64,000 bases of DNA. Origin: Sporobolomyces roseus. Lineage: Eukaryota > Basidiomycota > Microbotryomycetes > Sporidiobolales > Sporidiobolaceae. The position numbers were made by a program, and so were the translations under genes. Location of the stretch: NCBI GenBank assembly GCA_016617785.1, contig JADILM010000007.1, positions 744,001-808,000 of the forward strand, in the 5' to 3' direction. The notes beneath the pieces are model-generated. The model did not search any database, was not told where the DNA came from, and saw only the letters and a list, made by a program, of their open reading frames with translations. Shown here piece by piece: positions 1-12,608 of the stretch (its first letter is position 1; every line of letters begins with the position of its first letter).

Positions 1-1128
1 CCATAGCCGTAACCTCACTCTATCTAGTACGATCTCGAATCCGTCTCCCTCTGCTCCACCGACGTTTCCTCTGCCTTCAGCAGGTTTCCATGAATTCGAA
101 GGATCCCATCGTTTCCACCCCCATGTCGATTTGATCTGTGTGTTCGGCCATCTCGAAGAATCAGTGTCCTTTCCTCATAGAATTTGCATAGCCGTCGAGT
201 AGACGACAGGAGCAGATCGGATGCAGTACAGATTCGCCGCGAAGGGAAACTCACATCTGGTTTCTTGTGCGGTGCTATCACGCACAGCCATTTCGCCCTC
301 TTCCCCAGTTCCGTCAATAGCGCCCAGAGCTCCGATGGAGACTCGACGAGATGTAGAGCGAACGAGACGATCACGATATCGAATAATTCCTCCTCTTCCT
401 CTTCCCCTCCTTCCGCCGCTCCTCCCGTTTCTAACGAGTCTATCCGTGATTTTCCAGATGGTGAAGGAAGTTCTCCAGCTGCAACTTGAGCGAAAGATAG
501 TTCGAGACAAGGTAGACCTGTTCGTTGTCGATAAGCGGGAGCTGTGAATGGGTCGGCTGCGGTGATGGACAGTGTAGGCTGAGGTATAGAAGGGATCGAG
601 GAGGGTCGTATCGGTCGAGCTACTGCTCGTGGAGGAATGAAAGGACGGGGAATTGGCGGCCGAGCGGGAGAAGGTGAAGAAGTAGAGGGTATCGACGAGG
701 GATTCGTTGGGAGTGTTGAAGGTGAGGGTGAGGAATGTGACGATGTCGGCCATCTCGACGATTTCCAAGATAGTAAAGCCTGTTCGCCCAGGAAGAAGCT
801 CAGAAAAGTTGCTGAAGACACCGTTCTGAGCGAAATCTTGGACGAACTTCGGTTGCTTCACCCGAACCAGCTGCCAAATCGAGTACCTTGATACTCGTCG
901 GCTTCTCTTTCTCGATATAAGTATCCATGAACTGCGAGAGACACTTCTTGAGCGCTGGATAGTGAGGATTCCGATCTAAGGTTGCGAAAGATCAGTTTCA
1001 GTCAATACGAGTGAGAGACGAATGGGGTAGACCTCACAGGACTCTTGTACATGGTTCTTGTAGTACTCTGCGACTCCGAATGTATTGTAATTCTCCCTCA
1101 TCGAGGTGTTGAGAATCGGATTAACCAT
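1..1128 (-). CDS. Class I SAM-dependent methyltransferase (3' end outside window)
   Basis: A putative methyltransferase using S-adenosylmethionine; the substrate cannot be told. I join four exons: 1128-1038, 975-848, 779-255 and 135-<1. Exon 1 starts at the first ATG and encodes a YYKNHVQESY segment. Exon 2 carries the SAM-binding glycine motif LDLAAGSGE. Exon 3 has a low-complexity Ser/Pro stretch, then ADPFTAPAYRQRTG, FDIVIVSFALHL and APHKKPD. Exon 4 has WGWKRWD and ends in RVRLRLW at the window edge. These blocks in this order match an uncharacterised fungal methyltransferase family that ends in a similar RVRLRLY motif. The second intron would use a weak GTTCGT donor and is the least certain junction. 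The stop codon lies outside the window. Confidence 0.75.
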
Positions 1129-1835
1129 TCCTGTTCGTCACGTCTGCTCTTGACGGTTCACGGAAAGTCGAGAGGGGCCGACAGGTTCTACGGGGGGTAT
1201 GAGTAGCTGTGGATCGGTCCCTGGGTGGGCAGCGAGGTGTTGAGGAAACTTCTTTAGATTGTTTGGGTCGAGAGCGAGACTGGCTGGAAGCGGCTGGAGG
1301 CAGTAGGAGTACTTTCTCGAGATGATCGAGGAGGGTTCGGGCGCTGTAGTGAGAGATGCGAGGAATTCGCGCGAAAAGGGTGAAGGAAGAAAGCGAGTTT
1401 TGGATTTCGCAGAGAAGCCTGAAGTCGCTTTTCAACAGGGCGCAAGCTACCCGTCCTCAACAGATTTAAAAGACGAAGAGAAAGTTCTGTGGAGGAGAGG
1501 GAATGAGAGAAGGACGTTGCAAAATACACTTTGTGTCACAAGAAGAAGAACCAAAAAAAAGACCAGCAACCGACGAGCAAGGCATAAACGTGGGTAAAAA
1601 GAAGATGAAGTATAAAAGGTGTGGAAAAGAATCGATGAAGAAAGGGGAAAGGACAGAGGAAGAACATCAGGGAGGGAGAAAAGGAGAAGGGCGAAAACTT
1701 CAAATAATAGTACCGAGAGGTGGGAGGTGGGAACGGATGCGGTAATGCGAAAGAGATTCAAAGAGGGTAGGGTAGAGGGGGAGACTGATAAGGTGGTAGT
1801 CGTGTAGAGTGATGGAGGACGGGTGGATTAGGGAA
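1129..1835. other. Intergenic: CCR4 3' side and methyltransferase promoter
   Basis: About 700 bases between two minus-strand genes. The middle part (about 1500-1800) is strongly purine-rich on the plus strand. Open frames here have no domain-like content and no splice-supported continuation, so I read it as CCR4 3' UTR plus the promoter of the methyltransferase. Confidence 0.6.
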
Positions 1836-4757
1836 CTACTTTATCTTGAACTCGGCGAGGAGAGAGATGTGATCGCTATGATAGATTCTCGCAATATTAG
1901 ACGTGCACACTACGAGACTAAGCAGGAGGGCAACTCACGCAGGGAAATGAGCGTTGGGGAAACCGACAGTTTGATCAAGGTAAGAACGATCGACTTCGCC
2001 CAACAACCCAGTGACTCCCATCGATTGACTCGTGTAGAACATGTAATCGATTGTTTCTGTTGACAAGCAACAGCTCGCGTCAGCTCGAGCTTATTGCAGG
2101 GAGAAGAGAGACGAAGGAGTGCTCACCAAAGAACCCAGAAGTATAATTGGTAAAGGGTAACTCGTTGACATGAGAGTAAGCCGATTTGAGGTTGAACTTG
2201 TGAGACAATCCATCACTCGTGTAGTGTCCATAAACATGACTCATAAAGTCCTCATGATCATTCGCGACATTACCCCTCGACAAGAATTCGTAAACTCCCG
2301 AATCTGGAATCGAGTTGAAATCACCACAAACGATCGTCGGAATCTTGGTACCATTGTTGTAAGTTGGTGCCTTGTCGTAACCTTCTGCCAAATTGAGTCG
2401 AGAGGGGAGTCGTGCGAAATCGTTCGCAATCTTGTTCACTTCGTCCATCAACATCGCAACTTGAACCAATTTGACATCTCGGAATTCGGGATCCCAATGA
2501 ATGTGAGTGTTGGCGACGATCAATCGAGCTCCTGATGCTCGATGTTCTAGTAAGGTGACGACGGCGATTTGATCTTTCGTCATGACTCGATTGAACATGT
2601 CTTCTGTCTTTTTGAAGTCGGGTCGTCTCATAGCGATTTGGTTGAATTCGATCAGTTGTTGTTCGACGAGGGCGAATCTGGCGAGGTCGATCCCAAGGTA
2701 AGCAAGCTGCATTGATCGCGTACCAAGAGAGAGCGAAACTCACTTGGTGTTCTTGAAGAAAGTTGCACACCCATCGACTCCTCTTCTCTCATCTCCCGAC
2801 ATTGTTCTCGCTCGTGACTTCGGGTAATGAACACCATCGTAATCGTGAGACGACAGTAACTCGGCAAAGTAGTTCTCATAAGACTCAGTATCGACCTCCT
2901 GTGAAACTCAACGAACGTCGATCAGCGGGATTCTCGTGATTGACAAGTAACGCGAGCTTACCTGGAGACAGATGATATCACTTCCATACAGTAAGACTTC
3001 TTGTAAGATGAGTTCCTTTCGATACTCCCAGGACAATGCCCAACTTGGAGTGTAACCGTAAAGTTGAGGAGTAGCGTAACGATCGCAAAGAATGTTGTAA
3101 CACATCAACGAGAACGTCTCTTCTGGTCGTTTATCCGGTTGTGGTAGTGCGTCAGGTTCGATCGTCAACCAAGGTCGTTCGGGAGGTGGATCTTGAACGG
3201 GACATGAATCTCGCAAGTAAGAAATTAATCCAGAGGTTCCGTCCTTTTCGATGAGGGATCGAAGAGTGTCGGGTAGAGGGTTGCCTTCGATACCGAGAGT
3301 GTCGAGGAGATGGAGGGTACCGAGTTGTGGAGGGAGAGAAGTTAGGTGGTTGTCGAAGAGGTAGAGTTCTCTCAATCTAGTCAAGAGACCTAATTGAGGA
3401 GGGACGGAAGTGAGTTTGTTCGAGGACGCGTCGAGGTGGGTGAGGTGAGTGAGTTTCGAGATGGCGGTAGGGAGTTCACTGAGTGCGTTGTGAGGTATGT
3501 ACAGAGTAGTGAGGAAAGCGTATCGGAACAATTCTGGTGACAAATTCTTGAGGTGCATCCCTCCGATGTCTAGAGTCGTCCAAGTTTGCTTCTTCTCCTT
3601 CTCACTATCTTTCGCACTCTGCCCTGTCAGTCCCACCGGGTTCCCTTCTAATCCTGGTGTCGTTGGTCCTCCTCCTCCTCCGTTCATTCCTGATCTCGTC
3701 GACGCCGCTGAAGCACTCCTTAGTCCACCAGAATGCGAATCATCTCCACTCGAATCTTTCCGATGAGTTCCACCCGTCGCGACTAAACCGTTGACTAACT
3801 TTCCTCCCAAAATGACACTTCCCGGTCGATTCGGATCTGTGATTGGAATCGCTGAAGAAGGTGTAGGAGTCGAAGCCTGAGCCCGATCACCAGTTGATTG
3901 ACCTCTAGCCGCTAAATGTGCCGCTCGAGCGTAGTGATGAGGTGAAGTCGCTCTCCTTGAATTGTTCGCGAGAGTGAGTTGTTGAGCCCAATGAGCCGAG
4001 AGCGGTTGGTTCGAAGGGTGAGGAGATCCATTCGGTGCTGAAGAGTTGTTCGACAAGTGATGAGGAGGAGGCGGAGGAGGTTGTTGGAGGTTGTTGTTGG
4101 AAGATTGAGAGTTTGAAGGGTGAGGACTATTCGAGTGGCCGTGAGAGTGAGGCGGGGCATTGTGAAGTTGTTGTTGCTGTGAAGGGTGGGAAGGGCCATT
4201 CGAATAAGCGGGAGAAGAAGGCGGTCCTGGATAAGAGAAGGAGTGTTGTGGGTGGTGCTGCTGTCGAGAGTTGGGAGTGGATCGAGAAGCGTGTAAAGGT
4301 GGATAGTGATGCATTGATGAAGGGGGTGGATGGGGTAAATGTTCGTACAACACGGACATTTGAGAAATTAAAGAATATACAACGAATGAACCGAGCAAGG
4401 AGTGAAGTGGAGAGACAAGAGAAGAAGATGCAATTGATCGAGGAGAGAAAGTAAGAGAGAGAGAGAGAGAATCAACTAAGCCATCTCATCGATTGGAACG
4501 AAGGGAAGGATGCTTACGTGATGATGTTGAGGATTAGGACCTTGCTGGTAATGACCATGTTGCTGCTGAAGTTTGTTCAAGAGAGAATAACGAGCTCCTG
4601 AATAATTACTGTTTGACTGTCCCGATTGACCTCCACCACCTCCTTGACCGCCTTGCCCATTACTAGAACCTCCTCCTTGACCTCTAGGTGAATACAAATG
4701 GCTGTTCGGAGGTGGAGAGGCAGGAGCTGGACTCGGACTTGGACTGTACGAGTACAT
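1836..4757 (-). CDS. CCR4: CCR4 poly(A)-specific 3' exoribonuclease (CCR4-NOT catalytic subunit)
   Basis: The deadenylase that shortens mRNA poly(A) tails within the cytoplasmic CCR4-NOT complex. Six exons: 4757-4518, 4260-2962, 2898-2744, 2677-2127, 2056-1939 and 1875-1836, giving about 800 aa with the frame kept at every junction. The N-terminus is rich in Gln, Pro, His and Gly, with LLNKLQQQHGHYQQGPNPQ. A leucine-rich repeat block follows (around residues 315-400; FDNHLTSLPPQLGTL), which in yeast Ccr4 docks CAF1. The C-terminal exonuclease-endonuclease-phosphatase domain shows YNILCDRYAT, a catalytic Glu in LQEVDTESY, GCATFFKNTKF, NTHIHWDP, CGDFNSIPDSG and the terminal catalytic His in DHISLLAEF. 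The first intron (about 257 nt) is unusually long for this window. CAF40 of the same complex lies at 36.2-37.6 kb. Confidence 0.96.
4455..4470. repeat. (GA)n microsatellite
   Basis: Eight GA units inside the long first intron of CCR4. Read on the coding strand it is a pyrimidine tract. Probably simple slippage. Confidence 0.8.
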
Positions 4758-5002
4758 TCAATTTATTGAACAGAGACTGAAGAGACGAAGGGAAGGAAGG
4801 AAGGAGAGGAAAGCCGAAGGATCATTCAGGGGACCACGAGGTGGGCGGACAGAGGTGAAGTGGTGGTTTGACCTCGGACGAGTTGATGGGTGAGAGCGAG
4901 CAAAAAACTTTTGGAGAATTAATTCGAATCCAACACTTCGCAACCATGCAAGAATTCTCGCTCTTTAAGGGAGAGAAGCTGTAGAGTAGAGTATAGATGT
5001 AT

Positions 5003-6214
5003 CTATTGCTGTTGCTGCTCGATAGTTTTCAACCGTTCTACCAAAACATGACTACATTTCCTCAACGCTTCCTCTTCATCGACCGTCGCCCAACTACACC
5101 CAGCCCATCGAATCTTCTTGTTCCAATCCACCAGGAAGACGTACCCAACATGCTTGTTCGGCATTCCTAAAGGTTCTCGAAGGTACTCGAGGGATTGATG
5201 CGAGAGGAGATAGGTTGGATGTTGTTCGACGGGAACGGTCTTGCGGAGTGACGAGACGAACATCGACACGAGGAATGACTTGAGGGGGTTCTCTTGCAGA
5301 TTGATCTGTGATGCGAAAAGAATTGTTCAGCTGCAGATCGTAGCTGAAGAACTGCCTCGACTCACATAAACATATTGGAATCGTTTCTCATCCTTCATAT
5401 CCGCCATAGCAGGTCTGACGAAACTATTGATGTGCTCCTGTGGACCGTGAAAACCTCTTCAGCATCTCCTGAATGTGGGAAGCTGAAGCGAGATCGAAAA
5501 ACGCACCTCTGAACTCCTGAAACTGCTAAACACGACCAAACTGACTTTTCCTTCAAACATATCTGTCGTATGCGTCTTCTCCTTCGTCGCCAGTGATACT
5601 CCCTCGATATCCGGGAAGTATAGCGAGAGCTGTAAAGAGGAAAGCGAGTCAGGATTAGCGGTTTCGTCAAGAGAGTCAGAATCGAAAACTCACATCTTCT
5701 CGAATCAACGTCTTTGGAGAAGCGTATGATTTCCCTCCTTGGTGCCGCAGTTCGTTGTAGTCGTGGAAGTAACCTTTCGATACCTGCTTGACCCTGTGCG
5801 CTCACTGGAGAGCAATTAGTTCACTGCTTCGCAAAGAACTAATCAAAACGAGAGAAAGACGCACAAATGTCTCCTCTCCTCTACCCTCTTCTCCCTGTTG
5901 AGTAAATCAGCTCTCCATTCCTCCCTACTCTTCTTTCCCTTCCTCGGTGGTTCATTGATCCCTAAAGCTCTCGACAAATAAGGTGGAGGAACTGTATCTT
6001 TCTCTTCTAATTTCTTTGACTCTGCCTCTTCCGGTGTCAAGTGAGAGTTCTGTGATGTCGAGCGAGTCGGTGGAGGGTTCGAAGGAGGTTGAGAGGAGGG
6101 ACAGAGATTGCAAGATGAGAATAATCGGCAAGTTGATGGGAGAGCTGGAGGGAATCGTGAAGTACTCGCTAGGAGTAAGGTAGTCGCTGTACGTCTCCCT
6201 ATTGATGCTAGCAT
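5003..6214 (-). CDS. ATP10: ATP10 mitochondrial F0-ATPase assembly factor
   Basis: A chaperone of the mitochondrial inner membrane needed to put subunit 6 (Atp6) into the F0 sector of ATP synthase. Five exons: 6214-5865, 5793-5694, 5629-5507, 5437-5366 and 5305-5003, about 315 aa. The start at 6214 gives MLASIGRRTATTLLLASTSR, an Arg/Ser-rich amphipathic stretch that looks like a mitochondrial presequence. Family blocks in order are PPYLSRALGINEPP, GYFHDYNELRHQGGK, LSLYFPDIEG, GKVSLVVFSSFRSSE, EHINSF and, near the end, HVGYVFLVDWNKKIRWAGC. It shares a very short divergent promoter with SHG1. Confidence 0.93.
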
Positions 6215-6295
6215 GACTTGTAAATGAACAGCGAGATGTAGGTTGAAGGACAACCTCAGGCTTACTCTCTCTTGCCTTCCTACTCTTCACTCTCA
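6215..6295. promoter_or_regulatory. Divergent promoter of ATP10 and SHG1
   Basis: Only 81 bases separate the two start codons, so both 5' UTRs and the core promoter elements must fit here. Nothing TATA-like stands out. Confidence 0.6.
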
Positions 6296-7236
6296 ATGCC
6301 AGCTACTCCGAGCTCACTAGCACCGAAACTATCACAAGAGCTCACTCCACAACAGCTAGCTACTCAATGGAAAAAGACTGGTCAATTCGATAAATTGAGG
6401 AAACAATTCCTTCAAGAATTCTTAGCCTCCGTACGCACTCTCTCCTTCTCGCCTGTTCGCATGGAGCTGACTGCGGAGTGAATGTACAGTCGGATAAGGA
6501 GTCATTGATGAAAGGATTGGATTCGATCCTCCCCTCACTCATTTCGGATGCTATTCCTCCCCTCGACAGGATCCCTCGTAAAGACAGACCAACCCACTTG
6601 ATGACTGCACTGGACAAATCCAATACTCTAGCACCGAATCTAGATAAAGCGAGAACGAGGTTGAATAGGAAGGGAGAGAAAGGAAGTAAAGGGATTGGGA
6701 GAACTATCGAGAGGGAATTGAGAGGTTGTATTAGGGTTACTAGAGGGAATGGAGGGGATGAGGAATTAGCTGATAGTCAAGAGGAAGAGGAGGACGAGAA
6801 AGTGGAGAAGAAAGAGGAGGAAGAAGACGTAAAGATGGACGAGAACGAACAAGCTTCAGCTGAGAACGGTACGGCTTCCTCTCGCTCTCCTTGCGTGTTT
6901 GGCGATAACTGACTCACTACACTACCATCAGATATCTCTGCACTAGAACCCACTATCAAGCCTGAAGTTCCACTCCCCACAGAACCCTCTCCACTCCCCA
7001 TTTCTACCTCTAACACAACCGAATCCCCCGTTCCTCCCACTGTCATCGAACCCATCCCTCAACCTCCCACTCCAGCTCCCACCGACCCAGCTCCCACAAT
7101 GCCCACCTCGATCCCAGATCCCGCATTGAAAGCGACCCAAACAACTGGAAAAGAATCGAAAGATGTAGAAATGACTCCCGTCTCTGTTCCGGGCGAGATC
7201 AAGTTGGAGGATATAGTCAATGTTGAACAACTGTGA
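6296..7236 (+). CDS. SHG1: COMPASS (Set1C) subunit SHG1, BOD1/SHG1 domain protein
   Basis: A probable accessory subunit of the nuclear COMPASS complex, which methylates histone H3 lysine 4. Three exons: 6296-6430, 6490-6868 and 6932-7236, 272 aa. The N-terminal BOD1/SHG1 signature is present: LATQWKKTGQFDKLRKQFLQ followed by a conserved acidic-helical segment (residues about 20-110). The rest is an acidic Glu/Asp/Lys-rich middle and a Pro/Thr/Ser-rich tail, likely disordered. The domain is short and shared with metazoan BOD1 proteins, so the COMPASS assignment rests on the fungal context. Confidence 0.8.
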
Positions 7237-7554
7237 TTTCGAATTGGTTTGAGGGCTTGATCTAAGAAGTAGTACCTTTGTTGTTGTAGTATATACAAGA
7301 TTAAGCGATTTCGCAACTGTTCGCGCAAAAATACAGTCTTCGTTTTTTTGTTTTTCGGTAACGATCAGGATTGCTCGATAGCGGTTTGCTGCGGTTATCC
7401 TATTGATTTGAATGACGAACTCGAGTCGAGTAAGTGAGATGAGAATGACTACTTGCGAGGGAGTTGCTCTCTCCCCTTTCTTTGGTCTTGACCTCTCACT
7501 CAACACCTCACGCCAGCACACCCGTATACAGTTCAGAGTTGGTCATTCACGAGT
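7237..7554. other. Intergenic between SHG1 and ATG11
   Basis: SHG1 terminator region and ATG11 promoter. A TATATA-type stretch at about 7289-7295 lies some 50 bases after the SHG1 stop and could act as a 3'-processing efficiency element; this is inference. Confidence 0.5.
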
Positions 7555-10500
7555 ATGGACGGCTCTCAGCCGCTACACAGATCGAGTAATCAAAGTGGAG
7601 GAGGACTGGTCGTAATCCGTTCTTCTGATGGAGCCGCTTTCCCTCTACTCCCTCAAGATCTGCTCAATATATCAACGTATGTCTTCTTCCTTGCCATTCT
7701 ACTCGATCGGAAGCTGATTCTGAGAGAGTGAGTGTGAGTTTGTAGATTGGATGAATTACGCTACAACATCTTAACACCTCTCCTCTCGATCCCACCCGAT
7801 TGCTTAATCTTGATGAACGATCAAGGAATTCCTTTGACTCGGGACGAAGCAGTTCAACACCTAGTCCTCCTCTCGAAAGATTCGGATCCGAGTGGGGAGG
7901 GAGGAGGAAGAGAAGGAAGGGAGGCAAGGGAGAAGAGGTTGTACGTGTTTGATAGGGAACATTTGGATGCGGATCCGGAACTGGTCGCGAGGAGTTTGAG
8001 GATTGAAGAGGAAATGATCTTGAATGAGGATCCTTTGAATCGTGAACTTTTCATCGCTCTTCATTGCTGCTTCAATGTCGCTTATGGAGGGGAGTTCTTG
8101 AACTCACAGTTGAAGATCCATTGACTTCTCACCTTCAACTCTCGATTCATCATCTCGGAGCACTTCAAGCCTTGACTTCCTCAATCACGAACCAACGTTC
8201 TTCCCTCTCTCTCGCCCTCTCGAATCTCCATCGAGTCAATACCGGCACCTCTACCTCTTTCCAACTCTACCTCGAAACCGCGAAACCTTTAATGGAACGC
8301 TACGAAGCTTTATTAGAAGGATGGGAAGAGAACATGTCTAGTATTCGTAAAGTGCGAGTCGTATCGGGTTTACTCGTTCGAGGGGGTAGTGGAACGGGCA
8401 GTACTCTTGCGGGTCATCAGAGGGAGGGAAGTACGACTAGTAGAGGCGAGGAGAAACAGAGGTATTTGGGAGACTATGTCAGTGGGGACAAAATGATGGC
8501 GGTTAGAGATGGGTGCGCGAAAGTGTTGGCCGAGTTGAGGATGAGGACGGATCAGTTGCAGGTTACGCTGGATGATGTGATGAATAACGCTGAGGCAGTT
8601 CAAGCGGATCTAGAAGCTACGAGGTAAACTGTCCACTCTCGTTTCTACTGTTTGTCGAGATCTTCGCTGATCCTTGATCGTGGTTCGTCACTCTAGTCGA
8701 GATCTCGAAGATTTGGAGGCTTGTGAACAAGATGCAGAACATGGACATTTGAGAATCGAAGAATTAGTTCACGCGGGAGAATCAAGTGAGCTTTTCAGTC
8801 CGTCACGTCTCTGTCTCTGCCATCCAACTGACTTGAGAGTCTTTTTGACACACAGTGACGGATCCCGAGTTACGAGCGCAATGCTTCGAAGAGTTGTCCG
8901 TTTGCGACGCTGAACATCGGGATAGGATTCGATTCCTTGTCGAAAGAAAGGTGAGCTCCTCGACATGAACAATCTGTCGACATAGACTGATCGACCTTGT
9001 TTTTGGTGCCACAGAACGCTATGTCTCGCTACCTGTTGCTTCAAATGCAGAAGATTTCGACGCTTCAAAGCGATATCGCTTCGATGCCAGGGGATCTAGG
9101 AGTTCTCGATCATGATCTAAGGTGCGCGGAGGATGTCGCCTGGATCAAGACCTGGCTTATACATCGCTGATCTGCGATTCGGTTCGTTGCACAGAACTCG
9201 AACCGAGAATTTCAAGCATCTCGCTCGACTCGAAGGTCTGATTCCCGCTTATGTTGCGACAGTAGCCGAAGTAGTTCGTAGGAGAGAATACGGTGAGCTC
9301 GAATCTATTCGCCCCATAAGTGAACCCTCGCTCATTTCGTCCTTTATTGCGACAGGTCGACTTCTCGACTCTCACTCTCGCTCGCTATCTGTACTTCTCG
9401 AACCGCTTACCACACTCGAGCTCTCACGGCGGAAACACTACCGAGCGAACTTCTCTGGAAAGTTGCCGTGGGAAGTGAGAGGGTTGGGAGTCGATGCAGA
9501 CGAGATTATTCCCGAGATTGGATTTGCTGTCGATGTGAGAGGATTGGAAGGACTTCCCGAGCTAGGAAGGGATACACTCGAGCGTAGGTACTTGTCGAAG
9601 CGATCGGGCAGACAACAGCTGATCGCTACAACTCTTGCTACCTGCAGAACTACGAAATTCCTTCGAAGAACTAGTTCAAGAGATTTCGGCGACGAACGTC
9701 GAAGGTTCAAGCTCCAGCACATCTTCACATCCACTCAAGAAAGCAAAGAAGTTGCTGGACGAGATGATTGCCAACATTGATCAATTGACGAAAGACTTTG
9801 ATCGACTCGCAACGAGTCTGTCTCTCTCTCTCTCTCTTTCTCCGGCTTGCCTGTGCGAGAACGTAGAGCTGATATCTGTTCGACACATAGATACGTCACC
9901 GCCCGAGCCCGCCATCGATACAACTCAGATCGCTTTACTCGAGGCTCAACTCCGACAACTCGAAGAATCGAACGAAACTTTGTCACGTCAGCTTCAGTCA
10001 GAACGATCTTCGCATGAGGAGACTGTCGCAATGCTTGAGAACAAGTGTTCGACGGCGGAAGGTGCAGAGGAGAGGGAAAGAGGGAAAGTTGTGAAACTAG
10101 AGAAGGAAAGAACGGAGCGAGAAAAGTTCGAGGGAGAGCTCAGGCAGGAGATGGAGAGAGTGTTGAGGGACTTACAGGAGGAGAAGCAATTGAGGGAAGA
10201 GGTGGAAGGGGATCTAGTTGATGTGAGGAGCGAATTGGAGAGGATCGAGAAGATGGTCGAGGAGAAGGAGGCGAACCTGGCAGAAGCGGTCGGGCAGAAT
10301 CAACAACTCGGTGAGAGATTAACGGAGAAGGAGAAAGAGGTCAGGGAACTCAAGTCGGAGACAGAGCTGGATCGAGCTGTGCTAGAGAAGGAGTTGGAGG
10401 AAGTGAGGAAACAAATCGAGGTTAAAGAAAAGGATCTCGAACGACATCAAGGTAGGAATAGAACATTAGAGGAGATTTCCGAAGGTTTGAGGGAGCAGAT

Positions 10501-12608
10501 AGGTCGATGGGAGTCGGTCGTGCAGTCGAGGGAGGAGGATATCGAATTGGCGAAACGGGAACTCGAGGATTCTCGCAGGGACAAGGAGAAGGGGATCGTG
10601 GGCGTCCAGAAAGAACTCGTACAAGCTCAACGACAAGCTCGATCAGCCGTCATCATCGCAGCTAAACTTCGAGACGAGAACGACAGCATTACTCGAGCGC
10701 TAAATACTCCTCCTCCTCCCAAACCCGATTCCTCCAATACTACCGAACTCGAAAAAGCAGCTCCTCCTACATCAGCCGTATCACCTCCTCCTCCGATTCC
10801 AACTCCTCCTCCAACTGTTCCCTCCCTCGATTACGCTTCTTGCGATATCGACGAACTGCTTCGCGAACTTGGGCAATTCTCTCACGCACCTCTTACCGAA
10901 GCGATCAGAAACAAGATGGACGGAATGACGACTCTGACGAAGAAATGGGTCAAAGAGGCTAAGGCATATCGAGAAAGAGCGCATCGTGCGACTTCGGGAG
11001 CGAACGACAAGATCGCATTCAGACAGTGCGTCATTGTTCTTCATCCTTCTCTCTTCTGGTTGGTGATGACTAAGTCTGCTCCCTCCATCTAGTTTCGCAA
11101 TTGGCGACCTCTGTCTCTTCCTTCCGACTCGCAACTCGACAGTTCCCGTTTGGGCCGCTTTCAACGTCAGCTTCCCTCATCACTTCCTTTCTCCGACCGG
11201 TGTCATCGCCGAACAGATGAAGACTCGAGAATGGATAGTTGCTCGAATCACCTCTCTTGCCGAAACTATTGTCGACACCAAGGTGAGCAAACGTTCTAGC
11301 ATTCACAGTACTCAAGCGCATGCTGACCTCTAATCAACATTACAGGATTCATCGACAAATCCTTACGATCTCAACCCTGGAACCAAATTCTTCATGCTCG
11401 AGGTCGAACCTTGGAGTAGTAAAGAATCGTCTCGAGCTCGCAAGCACTCATCAGACAAGGACAAGGGCAAAAACGGAGAACGCAAGACTAGCTCGTCTTC
11501 CAGGATCCACCCTTCGAGGAGTAGCTCTGAAGCAATCGTTCCTACCAAAGCATCATCCTCTGTCGCCGATTCTGGTGTCCTTATCGACCGCCCGATCTCT
11601 GCCTCTTCCCCAAACATCCGTCGAACCGTCTCCGAAGGCTTCCCCTCGAATTCGACAGCTACAGCTCGCCCAGACTATGCGATCGTCGAAGTGGAAGAAC
11701 CTGAAGTAGAAACCGATTCTCGTCAAAGTGCACCACGCACGATTGAATCTCTCTACGACTCGACTACGGCGTCTCCCTCTGGCTTGGCTCGAGCTCTTGC
11801 TCGCTCACAGCCTGCAACTCCTACACAACAGAAGTCGGATCCTTTTGTACCTTCTTCCTCCCCCACAAACAACCCTTTCCCTAATTCCTCATCGCCAGTG
11901 ATCGGCTCACCCTCACGATCGACCGTCTCGCCTCCGTCTGCGGATTACGATCCTTCTCATTCAACAACCGGTGCTAGTCCTGCGTTCCTCCCTTCAGGAA
12001 GCAAGAAACATAACTACGTCTCCTCTTCGTCGACTACCCTCAACCCTACAAACTCCTCGCCTCGCTACAGTTCGTCTCGCAAAGAGAGTCGCTCGCTTTC
12101 AATCTCAGGAGGTCGACCGAGTCCGGCAGCGAACCTCCTCTCGTCATCTCCCGCTTCTTCTATTGGTCAACCCCGAAGCCCCAGTTCGGGCTCTTCCATC
12201 CTGTCTTCCTCCATGCATCGACGAGGCGTCTCTGGATTGCATGGGATTTCACCAACACTCCCAGATGGAAAAGCTCAGCCAACGAACGAACTCTCTGACT
12301 CTCGATGGAACCTCCTTCAAGAGGAACTCGTCGATCAGGCAGTCCCTCGTACCGAATCAGTCCCAGTCGTCAAGAGTCGAGGTTCGACGAGGAAAACGAC
12401 GGCTTCTCCTCCTCCTGTCGTCGAACAAACTCGATTCGGATCGATTGGTCGAGCCGGGTTAAGCTCTTCGGCGTCGACACCTTCAGTATTCGACATGCTC
12501 AGAGGCAAGAGCCGTACGTCTGGAACCGATCAGAAGAAGGCGAAAGAAGCGGAAACGGGGTCCGCTGAGGGTGAGATTCGCAAGTTTTTGGGTCAACCTC
12601 CCTTTTGA
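7555..12608 (+). CDS. ATG11: ATG11 selective autophagy scaffold
   Basis: A scaffold that links cargo receptors to the autophagy start machinery (mitophagy, pexophagy and Cvt-type transport). Twelve exons give about 1434 aa: 7555-7676, 7746-8041, 8110-8623, 8697-8785, 8856-8950, 9015-9121, 9195-9292, 9356-9583, 9648-9815, 9891-11025, 11093-11282 and 11346-12608. The N-terminal half has the ubiquitin-like start with RLYVFDREHLD and the conserved helical ATG17-like region. Exon 10 is a long Glu/Lys-rich coiled coil. The ATG11 C-terminal (claw) domain starts at FAIGDLCLFLPTRN and includes FLSPTGVIAEQ and PGTKFFMLEVEPW. A Ser/Pro-rich tail of about 390 residues follows the domain and is longer than in yeast. 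The intron at 9816-9890 is in question because the frame stays open through it. Confidence 0.92.
9816..9890 (+). other. Possible retained intron in ATG11 (75 nt, multiple of three)
   Basis: This segment has a weak GTCTGT donor, a run of CT, a CTGAT branch-like site and a TAG acceptor. It is 75 nt with no stop in the ATG11 frame. Splicing and retention both give an intact protein, differing by 25 residues. Confidence 0.5.

Noticed and set aside
1322..1807. Overlapping Arg/Lys/Glu-rich open frames on the plus strand
   Set aside because: Purine-rich DNA in the 3' region of CCR4; the charged composition follows from base content.
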